Positions 32,578-44,274 of a stretch of 64,000 bases of DNA are shown in pieces. A program made the position numbers and the translations under genes. Origin of the DNA: Pycnococcus provasolii (Eukaryota; Chlorophyta; Pseudoscourfieldiophyceae; Pseudoscourfieldiales; Pycnococcaceae); NCBI GenBank assembly GCA_938743325.2, contig OW568867.1:124001-188000 (forward strand), written 5' to 3'. The notes beneath the pieces are model-generated. The model was not told the DNA's origin, ran no database searches, and was given only the letters and a program-made list of their open reading frames with translations. How positions within the stretch are numbered: position 1 is the first letter of the stretch; each line of letters opens with the position of its first letter.

Positions 32578-33735
32578 TGTTGCCTCGTGCCCTGGTCTTC
32601 TACTTCGTCGCAGTCTTCGTAGTCTTCGTCTCCGTGCTCCGTGGTTCGGCCTCGCAGTCTTCATCTCGTCCGTCTCTCCTTCAACATTCGTCTCTCCGTC
32701 AACACCAAACGCCATGGCCATGGCAAGTCAAAGGTACGTCGATGCGCACTGTGTCGCACAGAGGTGGCACTGTGTCCCACAGAGGTGCATTTACGACGAG
32801 CTAAGGAATGTTAGCTAAGGAATGTTAAGCTCAACAACCTATGTTATAACACACTGAAACTAACAAACCTCCCACCATGACCTACCAGGGTATACTGTGC
32901 TGTCCGTGCACGGCGTCGCGGCGACGAACCACAGGCTGCACCTGCAAGCGCCGGACGTCGAGGAGGTTGACTTGCAGAACATTTGGGACGTCATTCCACA
33001 AAACAGCTCGCAACGCAGAGGCAGGCATCGTTGACTGAGGACGACGACGGCACGCACGTGAACATCCCGGCGTTGAGAGCAGGAGCGTCATCTTCCGCAA
33101 GTCTTTGTGGCGCCGGCTGCCACGGCGCAACAGACGGCACCACTTGCCTGTGCACTGCGCTCTTCTCCGGCGTCAAGTGTGACGAGGGCCCGGAGATGTT
33201 CGCGAGCCAGGAGTTCGACGTGCGCTTCCAGGGAAAGAACACAATGCCTGACATCGACGACAAAGCGCGCCAGCTGCCCGCCTCGTTCGACGGGCCATAC
33301 CTGCTGAACGAGCAGGATGTCGAGCGCAACCAGGCTGAGGCGATGCGCATCTATTTGCCTGGCAAGCAGCCTCCATGGCGGCGCGTGGGAAAGGTGGACT
33401 GCCGCTGCTCGCGCTCAAACCGCCCACGGACCACGGGACGGACGTCAGTGCCCGCCTGGATGCGGAAGGGCCGTCGGCGACGGCAGCGCTAGCTCTTGGC
33501 CGAAGCTGCCGCGCGTTTCTCGTGCGCACCGCGAGCGCGCTCAACTCACTGCCCGAGCCTGGTGGGCTTGGCGCCGCGGCAAAAGCTGCCTCGCGAGCAC
33601 GTCGGGCGACGCTGGCGACACGTCGCGTGGCGACGAAGCCGAGCTTGAGTCGGCGGGATTCATGCGCACCGTTATCCGTGGGCTGACGGTCGTGCTGAAT
33701 GCGTATTACGAGCAGGGGGCGCGACAATTTTGAAT
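32578..33735 (+). CDS. Secreted EGF-like protein gene with an intron, partly degenerate
   Basis: Exon 1 (32578-32733) encodes a signal-peptide-like start (RALVFYFVAVFVVFVSVLRG). A near-perfect AAG|GTACGT donor at 32734, an AACTAAC-like branch point and an acceptor at 32886-32888 (CCTACCAG) define a 155-bp intron. Exon 2 continues GYTVLSVHGVAATNHRLHLQ, later EEVDLQNIWDVIP, to about 33030, where its frame closes. A second frame then gives an EGF-like motif (CGAGCHGATDGTTCLC, CDEG; about 33100-33200) and a plausible stretch QEFDVRFQGKNTMPDIDD; a third gives Ala-rich helices to 33690. Frame changes suggest decay or unseen introns. The gene lies between two satellite arrays. The family is unknown to me. 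Confidence 0.45.
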
Positions 33736-34446
33736 GTTAATATGATCATTTAATTCATTATTTTTCCCTCGCACAGACCCGTCCAGACCCCGTCCATTCC
33801 CTTATTTGCCCATCTGAATGCTTTCCTCCTCACCTCAATTAGCCAAAGGTGGCGGAGGCGGAATATCTTTCTTGGACCGCTTCGTCGGCGGTGGCGGCGG
33901 CGGCGGTGGTGGTGGCAGTGCTCGCTTATTGGAATAGGTGGTAAACTGTCAAATATCACTGAAATTTATGATGGGAAGACCCCATTATCCTCCCCTAGAA
34001 ACCTGCGAAAGCCTCCCGGAATTCTGACCTTTTCTTGATAGATCCACACAGGTGACCCACACCCCCCTACTAAGATACCCTACTTGGTTGTCAGGAACTT
34101 GTCCCCCGTTGTGTATGATATCTCGTTGCGAGATCGACAAGATCCATGGCAAGTCCATGACGTGAATGCTGCGACATGAGCGTGAGAGTGCGCGTTTGCC
34201 GCGTTATGTCGTCCCGTTACCCACTCCACACAGCGTAGCGACAACACAAGCTGCGAGCATGCGTCAACAACGACAAGAAAGGAGGGCCAATAAATGCGCG
34301 AGCGCGGGATGAACAATCGTCCGGCTATCAGGGCAGCCGGGAACAGAACTGGGGACCCACCAGGCAGAGAGAGACACAACGCCCGGAAAAATATCCAACC
34401 AACCCCTAACCCGTCCCCTCCCACCAACCCCTAACAATGAACGTCT
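33736..34446. other. Intergenic stretch with one satellite remnant
   Basis: No gene recognised. About 34032-34115 is a single, slightly diverged minus-orientation satellite unit. A (GGC/GGT) run lies at 33885-33922. The rest is unremarkable. Confidence 0.6.
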
Positions 34447-34775
34447 CAGAAAGGAAGAAAAAAGGGGTTTGGGTCTATCAAGAAAAGGTCGAAACCGATC
34501 GAGCGTCTTCAGTCGTCTCGACCTGTACGCCCCTACAAAACGGGGGACAAGTTCCCGACAACCAAGTAGGGTATCTTAGTAGGGGGGGTGTGGGTCACCT
34601 GTGTGGATCTATCAAGAAAAGGTCGAAACCGATCGAGCGTCTTCAGTCGTCTCGACCTGTACACCCCTACAAAACGGGGGACAAGTTCCCGACAACCAAG
34701 TAGGGTATCTTAGTAGGGGGGGTGTGGGTCACCTGTGTGGATCTATCAAGAAAAGGTCGAAACCGATCGATCCGA
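34447..34775 (+). repeat. 134-bp satellite array, 2.3 units, plus orientation
   Basis: Begins with AGAAAGGAAGAAAAAAGGGG, the same pre-array sequence found (reversed) at about 21118-21145 and at 25345-25365, then two full units and a third cut at the same CGAAACCGATCGA as the array at 25664. The shared cut point in two places hints at a defined unit end. Confidence 0.9.
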
Positions 34776-34815
34776 CGAGCGTACTATATCCCTTTCCTCC
34801 ACGTGAGGGAACCCA

Positions 34816-36005
34816 TTGCGCTCCACCCAATCCCCTAACCACCCACGTAGGCTCCTCCTCTCCCCTCCCCCCTCTCCTCCCCTCTTTTCTTTTAGTTTTC
34901 CGAGCGCGTGCTCGCTCGCCCTGCTTTCGGCGTTGTTCACCACCGCAGAAGCATACAGCGAGCGAAAGCCGTTCGAGTCTCACGAGAGCCACATGTGGGC
35001 AAAGAACAGCACGCACAAGATGTGCAGGCCCGTTGCGAGCGTCTCGCCTCTCGTGGGTCCCGCGAGCGGAGGTACCAAAGTTACGCTACAGCCGTTCCAG
35101 CAGCTGCCGGAAGACCAAAAGTTCTTCTTCTGCCAGTTTGGAGACACAACCCTCATCGCCGACTCGTTCTACACGATGCGCGGAAGGCCCGCGATCGTGC
35201 GCACGGATCCCCAGGGAACGGACAAAGAGTCCGTGCCGTTGCGCCTTAGCTACGATGGCCTGACGTTCACCGACACCGGCGTGGACTACCACTACCACAG
35301 CGAGCTGTCCATTGCCCAGGTGAGCCCAGCAGCGGGAACTCTCGCAAGTGGCACCGAGGTGATGCTCGAGGTGAGGGGAAAGCTTACGCACAGCAGCTTC
35401 AACGACACGTGGGCGACAACCGCGACGTGCCGTTTCGATGAGACGGAGGTGCCCGCAACGTTCGAGATCATCGAAGGCGACGAGATGTATTCAAAGTTCA
35501 AGTGCGTCGCACCTGCGGTCGTCAACGTGGGCGTGGTTGACCTGCGCGTGTCGCTCGATGGACAGTCGTACTCGAAGAACCGCGCGACGTACACGTACCT
35601 GTACTCGGCGAAGGCTGAGGAGGGCGAGAGTGCCGACCTTGAGATGAACCAGATGCCGCGCAAGTTCGGCGAGCCGACCGAGGTGGCTCCCACCGTCTAC
35701 CAGACGACGTTCTACGACTTCTACGGCTTCTACGAGTTCTCGCTCTACGACTTCTACGGACTCGTGTACGCGGCGGATGCTCACGACAGCAATGGAGTGA
35801 ACGACGTCTCAGAGCTGCCCGTGGCGTCGACGACGATCAAGATCTCGGAGCTTTGCATGGTGGCGCTGGCTCCCGCCGTGGGCCCTGCGACGGGCGGAAC
35901 GCGCGTGACGCCGAAGCTGGCGCGCGCGGTGCCGGAGGGACAGCAGCTTTTCTTGTGTAGGTTCGGAAGCTCCGTCGTTCTTGCCGACTCGTTCTTCACT
36001 GTAAC
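34816..36005 (+). CDS. Secreted protein with three IPT/TIG domains, 3' end lost
   Basis: About 397 residues from 34816. Residues 28-50 form a signal peptide ([15 protein letters not shown]). Three IPT/TIG immunoglobulin-like repeats follow, each starting with a P..G..SGGT motif: near 78 ([15 protein letters not shown]), near 173 ([17 protein letters not shown]) and near 355 ([14 protein letters not shown]). Between the second and third lies an odd Phe/Tyr-Asp repeat ([20 protein letters not shown]). At about 36005 the homology ends and the frame runs on by chance through AT-richer sequence into the NEDD8 fusion. A shuffled relative lies at 19222-19895. Extracellular or surface role is inferred from signal and domains. 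Confidence 0.65.
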
Positions 36006-36195
36006 AAAACATGAGGAAGGTATCCTCAAAAATCCACCTATAATGGAGGAATGTAACCTCCTAGTCAAAAATCTCGCGATTCTCTACCTCCTAGTAGGCT
36101 ACTGCCGAAGGGAGAAGTCGACGACCCTGCCACCACCAGCAAGATGGGTGGCAGGGCGGCGATGGCGTTTGCTGCGCCGCCAGCGCGGGGGAACC

Positions 36196-39100
36196 ATGAT
36201 TGTGGTGAAGACGCTCACGGGAAAGGAAATTCCAATTGACATTGAACCCTCGGACACCATCGAGCGAATCAAAGAGCGTGTCGAGGAGAAGGAAGGCATC
36301 CCGCCCGTGCAGCAACGCCTGATTTTCGATGGAAGGCAGCTGCACGACGAAATGACGGCAACGGAATACGGCATCGAAGGTGGCTCTGTGCTTCACTTAG
36401 TACTTGCGCTGCGTGGTGGCGGTGGCACCGCCGCGAGTGGCTCTGGAGGTGGCAAACCCAGCGCCGTTGTCATAGGAGCCATTGTGAGTGGACTCGTACC
36501 AACTGCACCCAATGAGTTCATAGTCAAGACCGCGCGTGGCATAGTGGAGAAACATACAGTACAAGGAGTCATAGACGCGTTCAATGGGAAACTCCTTGAA
36601 CAGACTGTACTCAACACGATAGCTCTCGCAGCTATCGTGGGAAACGTGTACATCATCCTACGAAATGATGTTTCCTTAATACAGTATGTCACAGAGTTTC
36701 ACAGTCAAAAAATATCTTTTGCCGAAAGGGATGCTTTCATTTCCAACCAATTTATGCATCTCGCGAAAACTTTGGTAGATAGTTGTCTACACTTTAATTC
36801 CTGGTTCGAGAGTAGGTGCGCTGATTATATGCGCAAGCGCGCTGTATTCAATAAAATGGTTTTTTGTGCGGAGGTTCACTCGCTCATTGAAGATGGAGCG
36901 CATTCAAATTTCTGGGATAAGGTGAATGTCTTCGCAGGCAATAACACATGGAAAACGCTTTATCACAAATATGATAATAGCGATAATGATGATAGTAGCC
37001 CTAACCCTGATAATGATGATAGTAGCGTGCCGTTGCCGCTACTCGTGGAGTTGCCGCCACCAAAACCTCGCACGGCCCACCCCAGGTTTGCGCCGGCGGG
37101 TCCGCAGCGCCAGGGTGCATCTGATACTTTCGAGCAACGTGAGGCCAACGAATGGTCTTTCGTAGCTATTGCGAACAGGAACCATGAAATTGGAAACGCA
37201 AAGGAGGCACTTGGAGAAGCAAGTACGACATCAGCCGACATCGTAGCGGAAGCGAAGGAACGCCTCAGCAAACCAAACAACACGACGCTTCACGAAGTCG
37301 TAGAACCGGCAGTAATCGCCCTTAAGCTCGCTGACGCTGACGCCGATAACATGAAGAATCTCGCTTTGCGTGTCCTTCGACACAACGTCAACGAGGATGG
37401 TGCCGGTGCCGGCATCCGCCACGCCCATACCAGGAGCAATCGACGCCAGGCGGCGTTTACGCGCGTGGGAGTCGCAGACGATGGGCTCGCGTACTTCATC
37501 GGCCAGAGCGCGAACAATGGAGAAGGTTATGCAATCACGGCGCTCGCTCCTACCACAAGTGACGAGAAAGATCTCGTCGCTGAATTGTTCAAACTACGCG
37601 ACAAGGCTGTTGCGCTAATGACGGACGTTGATCTGTGGCCGGATGATAAAGGACGTTTGGACAACATGGTGGTGATCCAAGCTGACCTAATGAATACCAT
37701 CAATCGGGGCGGCTTCGCCATGCACAGGGATCATGCTGGTAATGATGGCGCTGCGCAGACGCTAGAGGGCAACCAGGGGGACATGAACGTGGTCACCATC
37801 ACTTTTACTGTGAACGATGAGGAATCACATGTCCCGTACCTTGCCGTCGACGATGACAAGAACAACCAATGGGTTGTGCCACTTGAGGGTAAGGTGGTTG
37901 CTCACGCACAGCTTTGCTCGCAGAAGAACTTCAAGCACGGCGTGAAGTTGACTTGCCAAGGCGGGTGGAGGGTGACGTTCACGTTTAGGTGCTGCAAAAC
38001 AAACGGCAGCAATAACCTCACATGTGCACGAAAGATGTTACAAGATAGCAAAGATTCTTTTTTGCCGCAGCCACCCGGATCTGGGATCCGCACCAAGTCT
38101 TCCACTTCGAAAGCGAGGGTGCGTCCAAGCTCCAGTACGGAGGCTGGTGACTACGAAGAGATTCTCGTTTCACGTGCCCGAGGGAATGTTGATACACTCC
38201 CGAGTGGTCTTAAACCAGCGGCAGCTTCAAACCGCAACGGCTCGCGGGAGACGACTGCGCTTGTGGGGATGGAGAACCGTTTTCTGTTTGACGTGGACAA
38301 GGCAACCAAGGCACTCGCCAATTCAGGTTACGTCATGATCGTGAAGAATGACGTGCTGGAACCTATTTCGGGCAACCAAGATCGGCCTACCGTTTACGGG
38401 TGGCCCCTCACAACGCCATTGCCGGGCTCAATTTCGCTGGGGAAGAGTGGTGTCGAGCCAAGCGACGGAGCAAGTCAGCTGTACCAATGTGTCGGTTCAG
38501 GCGGAGTCACCTGTGTCAGGCTAGGCGTGTGTGACACGCGGAGCGAAGCTGCTAGCGCCACCGCGCTTGCATACGCGCTCAATTATGCGGGCGTGTTGAT
38601 GTCTCCCGCGACGGAAGCCGACATACGTCTTGCCTTCGCCCCGCTACTGACTGCTGCTAAGGCCAATGGTGTACGTCTAATCTTAGGCCAACCTGGTGGC
38701 ACAGACCAAACTGAGAAGATTGACAGCGTTGCTTCTGGTATCGTAGAGTCAACGCTAAGCAAACGTGACATCCAAGATGACAAAATACGCAAATTCGTCA
38801 TGAATCAGCGTCTCGATCACGTCCGCACAAGGGGGAATGCGGAGAAACCACGAAACCGCGAGGTCGTGCACAACAACGTGGACAGTGGGATGCCCATTCG
38901 TGTGTTTTCTTTCATGAGAAGTGAAAAAGAAATGACATTAAATGCACAGCAACTAGGTGTGGCTCTCGCCGTGTGCGCCGAGGCGGCACACATCATCCGT
39001 AGTGGGAGGTTGCCGTGTGCTTTGCCAAATTCTGTTGACAAAAAATTCTACGACAACTTGCATGCCTTGTTTAATGGCATCGACACGAAACGAGTGTTGC

Positions 39101-41379
39101 AGGAGTGGGGCGTCGATGAAGCACCCGATGAAGCATCGCTCGTACAAGCGAGAAATTCGATCAACACAAGTTTGTGTGACCACAATTGCGTGCGGAAGGG
39201 GCGGCTCCTCATCTCCACAGGAGCGTGGAGGGCGATGGAGGTGGTGACAGCTCGCCGCGACGATGACACTTCGACTGGCGCATTAACCACGACGGTGCTC
39301 GAGCCGTGGATACAGCCAGTGTGCAGAGACAGCGCATCGCACGGCAAAAAGGACAATCAACCTTTCCACGATCAGCCATCTCACCCACCACCTCCAGATT
39401 CAACTTGCACACTTGGCGCCTTCACGGCTGTCGTGGGCTGCGATGCCGCCAAATGCGTCACGTGCAAGGAGCAATTCGACGGAAACCCTGTACGAGACGC
39501 GAGGGTCGGCCTCTTCACACACCCGAATCGCGGATGTCTACTCTCTCTTCGGAGTTCGTCCGATGGTTGCCACGGGTGTGTCGTGTGCGACTCTAAGTGC
39601 GTCCGAATGTGCGCAAACAACACATGTGCGTGGGGCGCGGCTTGCACCGAGCACGCCGACGTTATCTTCGACAAATCAGGGTTTTGCGTTTGGTGCGGAG
39701 GCGGCTCAACACTCGCTAGGGCGCACTGCACGGCGGCTCACGTGTTACGAGCAGCCGAACTCGATTTCGGGCCGGTAGTGCCGGCTAACGTCACGGTGGC
39801 TGATGACGTCGCGGACAAGCTAGTTGAGACACTACAGAGAGTAAAATCCTCAGACTCAATCTTGCCCTACTTGAATGACAATGTGGGCAGCACACTGACA
39901 CTCTCGATCGACCAGGTGATGCAAAACCTAACATCACCTTTGCTGCGCCGTAACCTACATGACGAACAAGACCTGGCTCCTGCGAAGGTTGCGCTGCAAG
40001 ACGCTAGCATCTTGGAAACGTGTTCGTTAACCCTGCGAGCGCTTGGCCGTGACAACATTAGGGGTGTGAATATACTCACTGCAATAAATGAAACGGCGAA
40101 GGAACTCGCTGACCAATTGGCAAATATTTACGGTTCACTACATAGGACCGAATCGAACGGCAAAGTGCTCGCCGCCGAGATGGACACTATGGGCAAGGTT
40201 GCCGAGGCTGTGGAGAGAAAGCTCGCCGGGCATGTGGTGGATGTGATGAACAAACAGCTTTCAATCCGCGCAACCGGAAAATCCGATCAAATCGAGTACG
40301 ACAAGACATGTCTTTTTCAACAAACGACACCCCCTCAAATTGGAGATGTTGGTGTGCCGATCTTTAGCAAAGCCGATCCTGTGATGATCTACGCCAAGGA
40401 AGTCCTGATGAAGTACACGAAAAACTGCGAGCCATCTGAGAAGATTGCGGTAGCCGCGATCGTCGCATCCGTCGCCACGTACCTTGGCGTGCACGACGGA
40501 GACTACGGTATGAAGGAATTCATGAAATCCGTCGAGTCCGACTCGCAAAACGCCGGCAGTGCCGGGGCGGCAAGAGGAGTTGACTACTTGGCCAAAAACG
40601 TCTCTCGAGCCATGGAAAATGAGGGCGCCGAATGGAGTTGCGCACCTGGGTACGCCAAAAGGTTCAACGACAACACTGTTAACGGCGGTCTTGGTAGGAG
40701 CATGCGAGCACAGCTCAAACCAGGAGCAGACAACCTTTTGAAAAGGGTGGAAAAGGTGTACAAGGTCAATGAATCGGTGCCGTCGCATAACAGTGGTGTC
40801 TGGAAGGACGTCGCGAGCGCCGTGGGCGCCACTGGTGAGACGTTCGTCCAGTTCAAGGTACTCAAGGCTATGGGTTGGCTGCTCGAGCAAGCCAATGAAT
40901 ACGACATCGCGGGGGCAATCCGGCGATCGTGGGAGGGCCGGAGGGCCGGATCAGGCGCCGAGACGGGCGCTCTGCACCTCGTGTACAGCGGCTTTGCAAG
41001 CACACCCGTGGGGCGGACTACGCCTCGGACGAGCCTCGACAAGGTGAACGGCAAAGGGGTTGCCCAATTGCTCGTGCCACTCTGTGCTCGGATCAACGCA
41101 ATCCTACGTGGCGCGGGGCTATTCGACCCGCATACAGAGTTGCGCCCAATCACACCAGGTGAACTCGAAGAGTTCCTCTGCGACGCTAGAAAAGAACGCG
41201 TAGAACTAGCGGTGCGCAACGGGTACGCTGTCGAATTTGTCACCGGGAAAATCGCATCGTCGACCTCGGGGTTGAAGCGCACCCGAGACGATGAGGTGAA
41301 TGGCCTCCAAGAGAAAAAGTCGCGTAGAGACGACGATGAGTCCGAAATGGAGGAGGACACCGAGACGGAGGACTGCTGA
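36196..41379 (+). CDS. Giant NEDD8-fusion protein with AlkB-like 2OG-Fe(II) oxygenase and zinc region
   Basis: 1,727 residues from the NEDD8 Met. Residues 1-76 are NEDD8, not ubiquitin: [20 protein letters not shown] and the ending LALRGG with Ala72, the residue that distinguishes NEDD8. A Gly-rich link follows. From about residue 90 the DNA becomes less GC-rich and no longer resembles host genes. Residues about 505-600 carry an AlkB-like double-stranded beta-helix: His510-x-Asp512 (MHRDHAG), strands [10 protein letters not shown], distal His581 (FKHGVK) and Arg598 (RVTFTFR). About 1080-1180 is a Cys/His-rich zinc region ([26 protein letters not shown]). The remaining ~550 residues are helical and unrecognised, ending in an acidic tail and TGA. 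The upstream frame is open to the IPT gene, but the NEDD8 Met is the natural start. It looks whole. Confidence 0.7.
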   Translation: MIVVKTLTGKEIPIDIEPSDTIERIKERVEEKEGIPPVQQRLIFDGRQLHDEMTATEYGIEGGSVLHLVLALRGGGGTAASGSGGGKPSAVVIGAIVSGLVPTAPNEFIVKTARGIVEKHTVQGVIDAFNGKLLEQTVLNTIALAAIVGNVYIILRNDVSLIQYVTEFHSQKISFAERDAFISNQFMHLAKTLVDSCLHFNSWFESRCADYMRKRAVFNKMVFCAEVHSLIEDGAHSNFWDKVNVFAGNNTWKTLYHKYDNSDNDDSSPNPDNDDSSVPLPLLVELPPPKPRTAHPRFAPAGPQRQGASDTFEQREANEWSFVAIANRNHEIGNAKEALGEASTTSADIVAEAKERLSKPNNTTLHEVVEPAVIALKLADADADNMKNLALRVLRHNVNEDGAGAGIRHAHTRSNRRQAAFTRVGVADDGLAYFIGQSANNGEGYAITALAPTTSDEKDLVAELFKLRDKAVALMTDVDLWPDDKGRLDNMVVIQADLMNTINRGGFAMHRDHAGNDGAAQTLEGNQGDMNVVTITFTVNDEESHVPYLAVDDDKNNQWVVPLEGKVVAHAQLCSQKNFKHGVKLTCQGGWRVTFTFRCCKTNGSNNLTCARKMLQDSKDSFLPQPPGSGIRTKSSTSKARVRPSSSTEAGDYEEILVSRARGNVDTLPSGLKPAAASNRNGSRETTALVGMENRFLFDVDKATKALANSGYVMIVKNDVLEPISGNQDRPTVYGWPLTTPLPGSISLGKSGVEPSDGASQLYQCVGSGGVTCVRLGVCDTRSEAASATALAYALNYAGVLMSPATEADIRLAFAPLLTAAKANGVRLILGQPGGTDQTEKIDSVASGIVESTLSKRDIQDDKIRKFVMNQRLDHVRTRGNAEKPRNREVVHNNVDSGMPIRVFSFMRSEKEMTLNAQQLGVALAVCAEAAHIIRSGRLPCALPNSVDKKFYDNLHALFNGIDTKRVLQEWGVDEAPDEASLVQARNSINTSLCDHNCVRKGRLLISTGAWRAMEVVTARRDDDTSTGALTTTVLEPWIQPVCRDSASHGKKDNQPFHDQPSHPPPPDSTCTLGAFTAVVGCDAAKCVTCKEQFDGNPVRDARVGLFTHPNRGCLLSLRSSSDGCHGCVVCDSKCVRMCANNTCAWGAACTEHADVIFDKSGFCVWCGGGSTLARAHCTAAHVLRAAELDFGPVVPANVTVADDVADKLVETLQRVKSSDSILPYLNDNVGSTLTLSIDQVMQNLTSPLLRRNLHDEQDLAPAKVALQDASILETCSLTLRALGRDNIRGVNILTAINETAKELADQLANIYGSLHRTESNGKVLAAEMDTMGKVAEAVERKLAGHVVDVMNKQLSIRATGKSDQIEYDKTCLFQQTTPPQIGDVGVPIFSKADPVMIYAKEVLMKYTKNCEPSEKIAVAAIVASVATYLGVHDGDYGMKEFMKSVESDSQNAGSAGAARGVDYLAKNVSRAMENEGAEWSCAPGYAKRFNDNTVNGGLGRSMRAQLKPGADNLLKRVEKVYKVNESVPSHNSGVWKDVASAVGATGETFVQFKVLKAMGWLLEQANEYDIAGAIRRSWEGRRAGSGAETGALHLVYSGFASTPVGRTTPRTSLDKVNGKGVAQLLVPLCARINAILRGAGLFDPHTELRPITPGELEEFLCDARKERVELAVRNGYAVEFVTGKIASSTSGLKRTRDDEVNGLQEKKSRRDDDESEMEEDTETEDC

Positions 41380-41403
41380 AAAGTAACGAAATTTTATTTT
41401 CTT

Positions 41404-42354
41404 TTATTTTTTTTCCAAGCACATTCAAGCCCAACTCAGGCGTCACGACGCCCACGCCCGCACGCTCCGCGCGACCGATCGTGATCTTATCATTCGTCGC
41501 CATGCCCCCGCCGATCCACGCGCCCCACTCCAAGATCGGCACCTGCTCGCCACTCGCATGCGCGGCGTGCGCGGCGGCGTCGAGCGCGGCATTCTCGGCG
41601 CGGTAGTTGGACTGCCCCGGCGAACTGAGGAACACCGCCAGCGACGAAAACGGAACCTAGAACCTGTGCCGATACCGCATTCGAGCGCCGAACTTGCGCA
41701 GCATCTGGTGCATCTCAAGGTCGGCACTCTCGCCCTCCTCAGCCTTCGCCGAGTACAGGTACGTGCACGTCGCGCGGTTCTTCGAGTACGACTGTCCATC
41801 GAGCGACACGCGCAGGTCAACCACGCCCACGTTGACGACCGCAGGTGCGACGCACTTGAACTTGGAATACACACCTCGTCGCCTTCGAGGATCTCGAACG
41901 TTGCACCAGCCGCCGTGAACTACTCGCCGTCGAGCGAGAAGAGAAGCGCGACGTTCTCACGTGCCGTGCCCGGGTGCGCCGTGCACACCACTGCCAGGCT
42001 TGCCGAGTCGGCGGTGAAGTAGAACGAGTCGGCAGGAACGACGGAGCTTCCGAACCTACACAAGAAAAGCTGCTGTCCCTCCGGCACCGCCGCGCGCCAG
42101 CTTCGGCGTCACGCGCGTTCCGCCCGTCGCAGGGCCCACGGCGGGAGCCAGCGCCACCATGCAAAGCTCCGAGATCTTGATCGTCGTCGACGCCACGGGC
42201 AGCTCTGAGACGTCGTTCACTCCATTGCTGTCGTCAGCATCCGCCGCGTACACGAGTCCGTAGAAGTCGTAGAGCGAGAACTCGTAGAAGCCGTAGAAGT
42301 CGTAGAACGTCGTCTGGTAGACGGTGTGAGCCACCTCGGTCGGCTCGCCGAACT
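41404..42354 (-). pseudogene. Second copy of the PKS KR scrap and IPT paralogue
   Basis: Matches 18945-19895 base for base over nearly all its length, including the frame change and the TAG (here 41920-41922). The KR part is 41404-41681 and the IPT part 41681-42354. As in copy 1, neither part has a start codon of its own. Confidence 0.75.
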
Positions 42355-42473
42355 TTGGGGATATCCCCAAGTGGAAGTACCGCAACCAGGAGAAACCCGA
42401 AATCAACCCTGACATACCACGAGCTCTGGACGAGCTCCCCCATTCTTCGGGGGTGCCAGGAAGGTCCACGGGG

Positions 42474-42530
42474 ACCAAGAAAATCCACATTAATGTGGAT
42501 TTTCTTGGTGATACGTTATCTTGATAACGT
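42474..42530. repeat. Second copy of the palindrome cluster
   Basis: The 36-bp palindrome (42474-42509) and the 18-bp hairpin after it are unchanged from 20014-20070. Confidence 0.85.
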
Positions 42531-42908
42531 GATCTTTTTTTTCTTTTCTCTTTTTTTTCTTTTTAGACTTCTTTTCGTAAGAGGTGTCAGTCCTCTGTTT
42601 GTTTTTTTTAGGATGTTTTTCTTCATCCATATGCAAAAAAAAATCTTTCTTTTTATTACAAAGTTACAAACCACCCACTCACTGCTCTTGCTCTCACGTG
42701 CGCGCTGCGTTCGATGGCATCTGCGACGGTAGCGCCACGACGACCCGGCGAGGTGCACATTCCTCACCGACGCCGACGCCGACGGCACCACCACCATCAC
42801 CGTCGTCGTCATCAGCGGCAGCGGCAGACGACAGTGGGAATGACACGGGAGTGGGGGGGGGGGGGGGGGGGGGGGGGGCGAGGGGATGCGAAACCCTAGG
42901 CTTGCCTA

Positions 42909-43038
42909 GATTGTGCTGCGCCGCCGCGTAGCCCCGCGCAGCCGCCTGCTCGTAGCAGTGTGCCGCCAGCGCAGGATCAGCGGCCACGCCCAGACCGTGC
43001 TGGTAGCAGTGCGCGAGTCCTGCTACGCGTTCATGACA
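42909..43038 (-). pseudogene. Second copy of the Sel1-like repeat scrap
   Basis: Same one-and-a-half repeats as at 20461-20590, between shortened poly-G tracts (26 and 25 bases). Confidence 0.65.
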
Positions 43039-43195
43039 GGAGCAATGAAAGAATGAGAAGGAAAAGGAGGGGGGGGGGGGGGGGGGGGGGGGGAGGGGGC
43101 GAGAAATCCTCCCACGAGCCAAACTAGGTCGGAAGGAGGGAGAGTGAGAGAGTCCCGATTCTGCTGCTTCGGGAACGACTTTTCCTTTTTGTCGG

Positions 43196-43938
43196 GGAAC
43201 TTGTTGTCGGGAACTTGTCCCCCGTTTTGTAGGGGCGTACAGGTCGAGACGACTGAAGACGCTCGATCGGTTTCGACCTTTTCTTGATAGATCCACACAG
43301 GTGACCCACACCCCCCCTACTAAGATACCCTACTTGGTTGTCGGGAACTTGTCCCCCGTTTTGTAGGGGCGTACAGGTCGAGACGACTGAAGACGCTCGA
43401 TCGGTTTCGACCTTTTCTTGATAGATCCACACAGGTGACCCACACCCCCCCTACTAAGATACCCTACTTGGTTGTCGGGAACTTGTCCCCCGTTTTGTAG
43501 GGGTGTACAGGTCGAGACGACTGAAGACGCTCGATCGGTTTCGACCTTTTCTTGATAGATCCAAACCCCTTTTTTCTTCCTTTCTGGAGAATGGAATAAT
43601 TGAGTTTTAGCATGGTCCTAGTGGTGCAAGACCAAGGGCGAATCCCCAAAGTGGTCGGGGGCGTGCCGACCAAAAATTAGTGGGGCAGTTAGTGGGGCAG
43701 ACTAAATCGCCCGTTATAACAGGAGAGTATTTCTAGGAAGCACGACCTGAGTGCCCGTACTCTCGTACCGGTTTGGTGGAGGGCCGACCTATCGCCCCGT
43801 TGTTCTCCGCCGACCTAACGCCCCGTTGTGGAGAGGTCCTCCTGGAGGTGATCGTTTTTTCGCCACCTCCAGGAGGACCTCTCCTGGAGGTGGCGAAAAA
43901 ACGACACCATCTCCGCCATCGCCATCACCACTCACCAC
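43196..43938 (-). repeat. Second copy of the left inverted repeat, without its partner
   Basis: Copy of 20750-21492 including satellite units, subfamily-B repeat and hairpin. The right arm was not copied because the duplication stops inside the protease gene at 45371. Confidence 0.85.
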
Positions 43939-44274
43939 CTAGTCACGTATCTTTTCGCCGTTCCGTACTGCGTGTCGCTGATGGTCATATCGTACGCGCT
44001 GACGGACTTTGCGACGGTTCCCGCGGCACCTCCGACGCGGAAGAACCACCGCGCCACCTCCGGTGTGCACAGTTTTGTCAATATAGGCTTTAGATGTAGT
44101 AGTGGACAACAGTTGAACGCCGCAATACAATGATGAAGTCGGAGGAAGGATGGTTGGTGTTTGCAAGCCTCAAGTCAACACGCACAATACGATCAATCAT
44201 CGCTGGCGCCGTGCCTCTCGAGGTGAGAGTGTGGAGTCACCAAAACACGCAACACGCTGCCGCTGTTCTTCAGG

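Noticed and set aside
34816-41379. A single 2,187-residue protein from the IPT start to the end of the giant frame
   Set aside because: IPT homology stops near 36005, a stretch of non-protein-like sequence follows, and NEDD8 has its own Met at 36196; the shared frame is probably chance.
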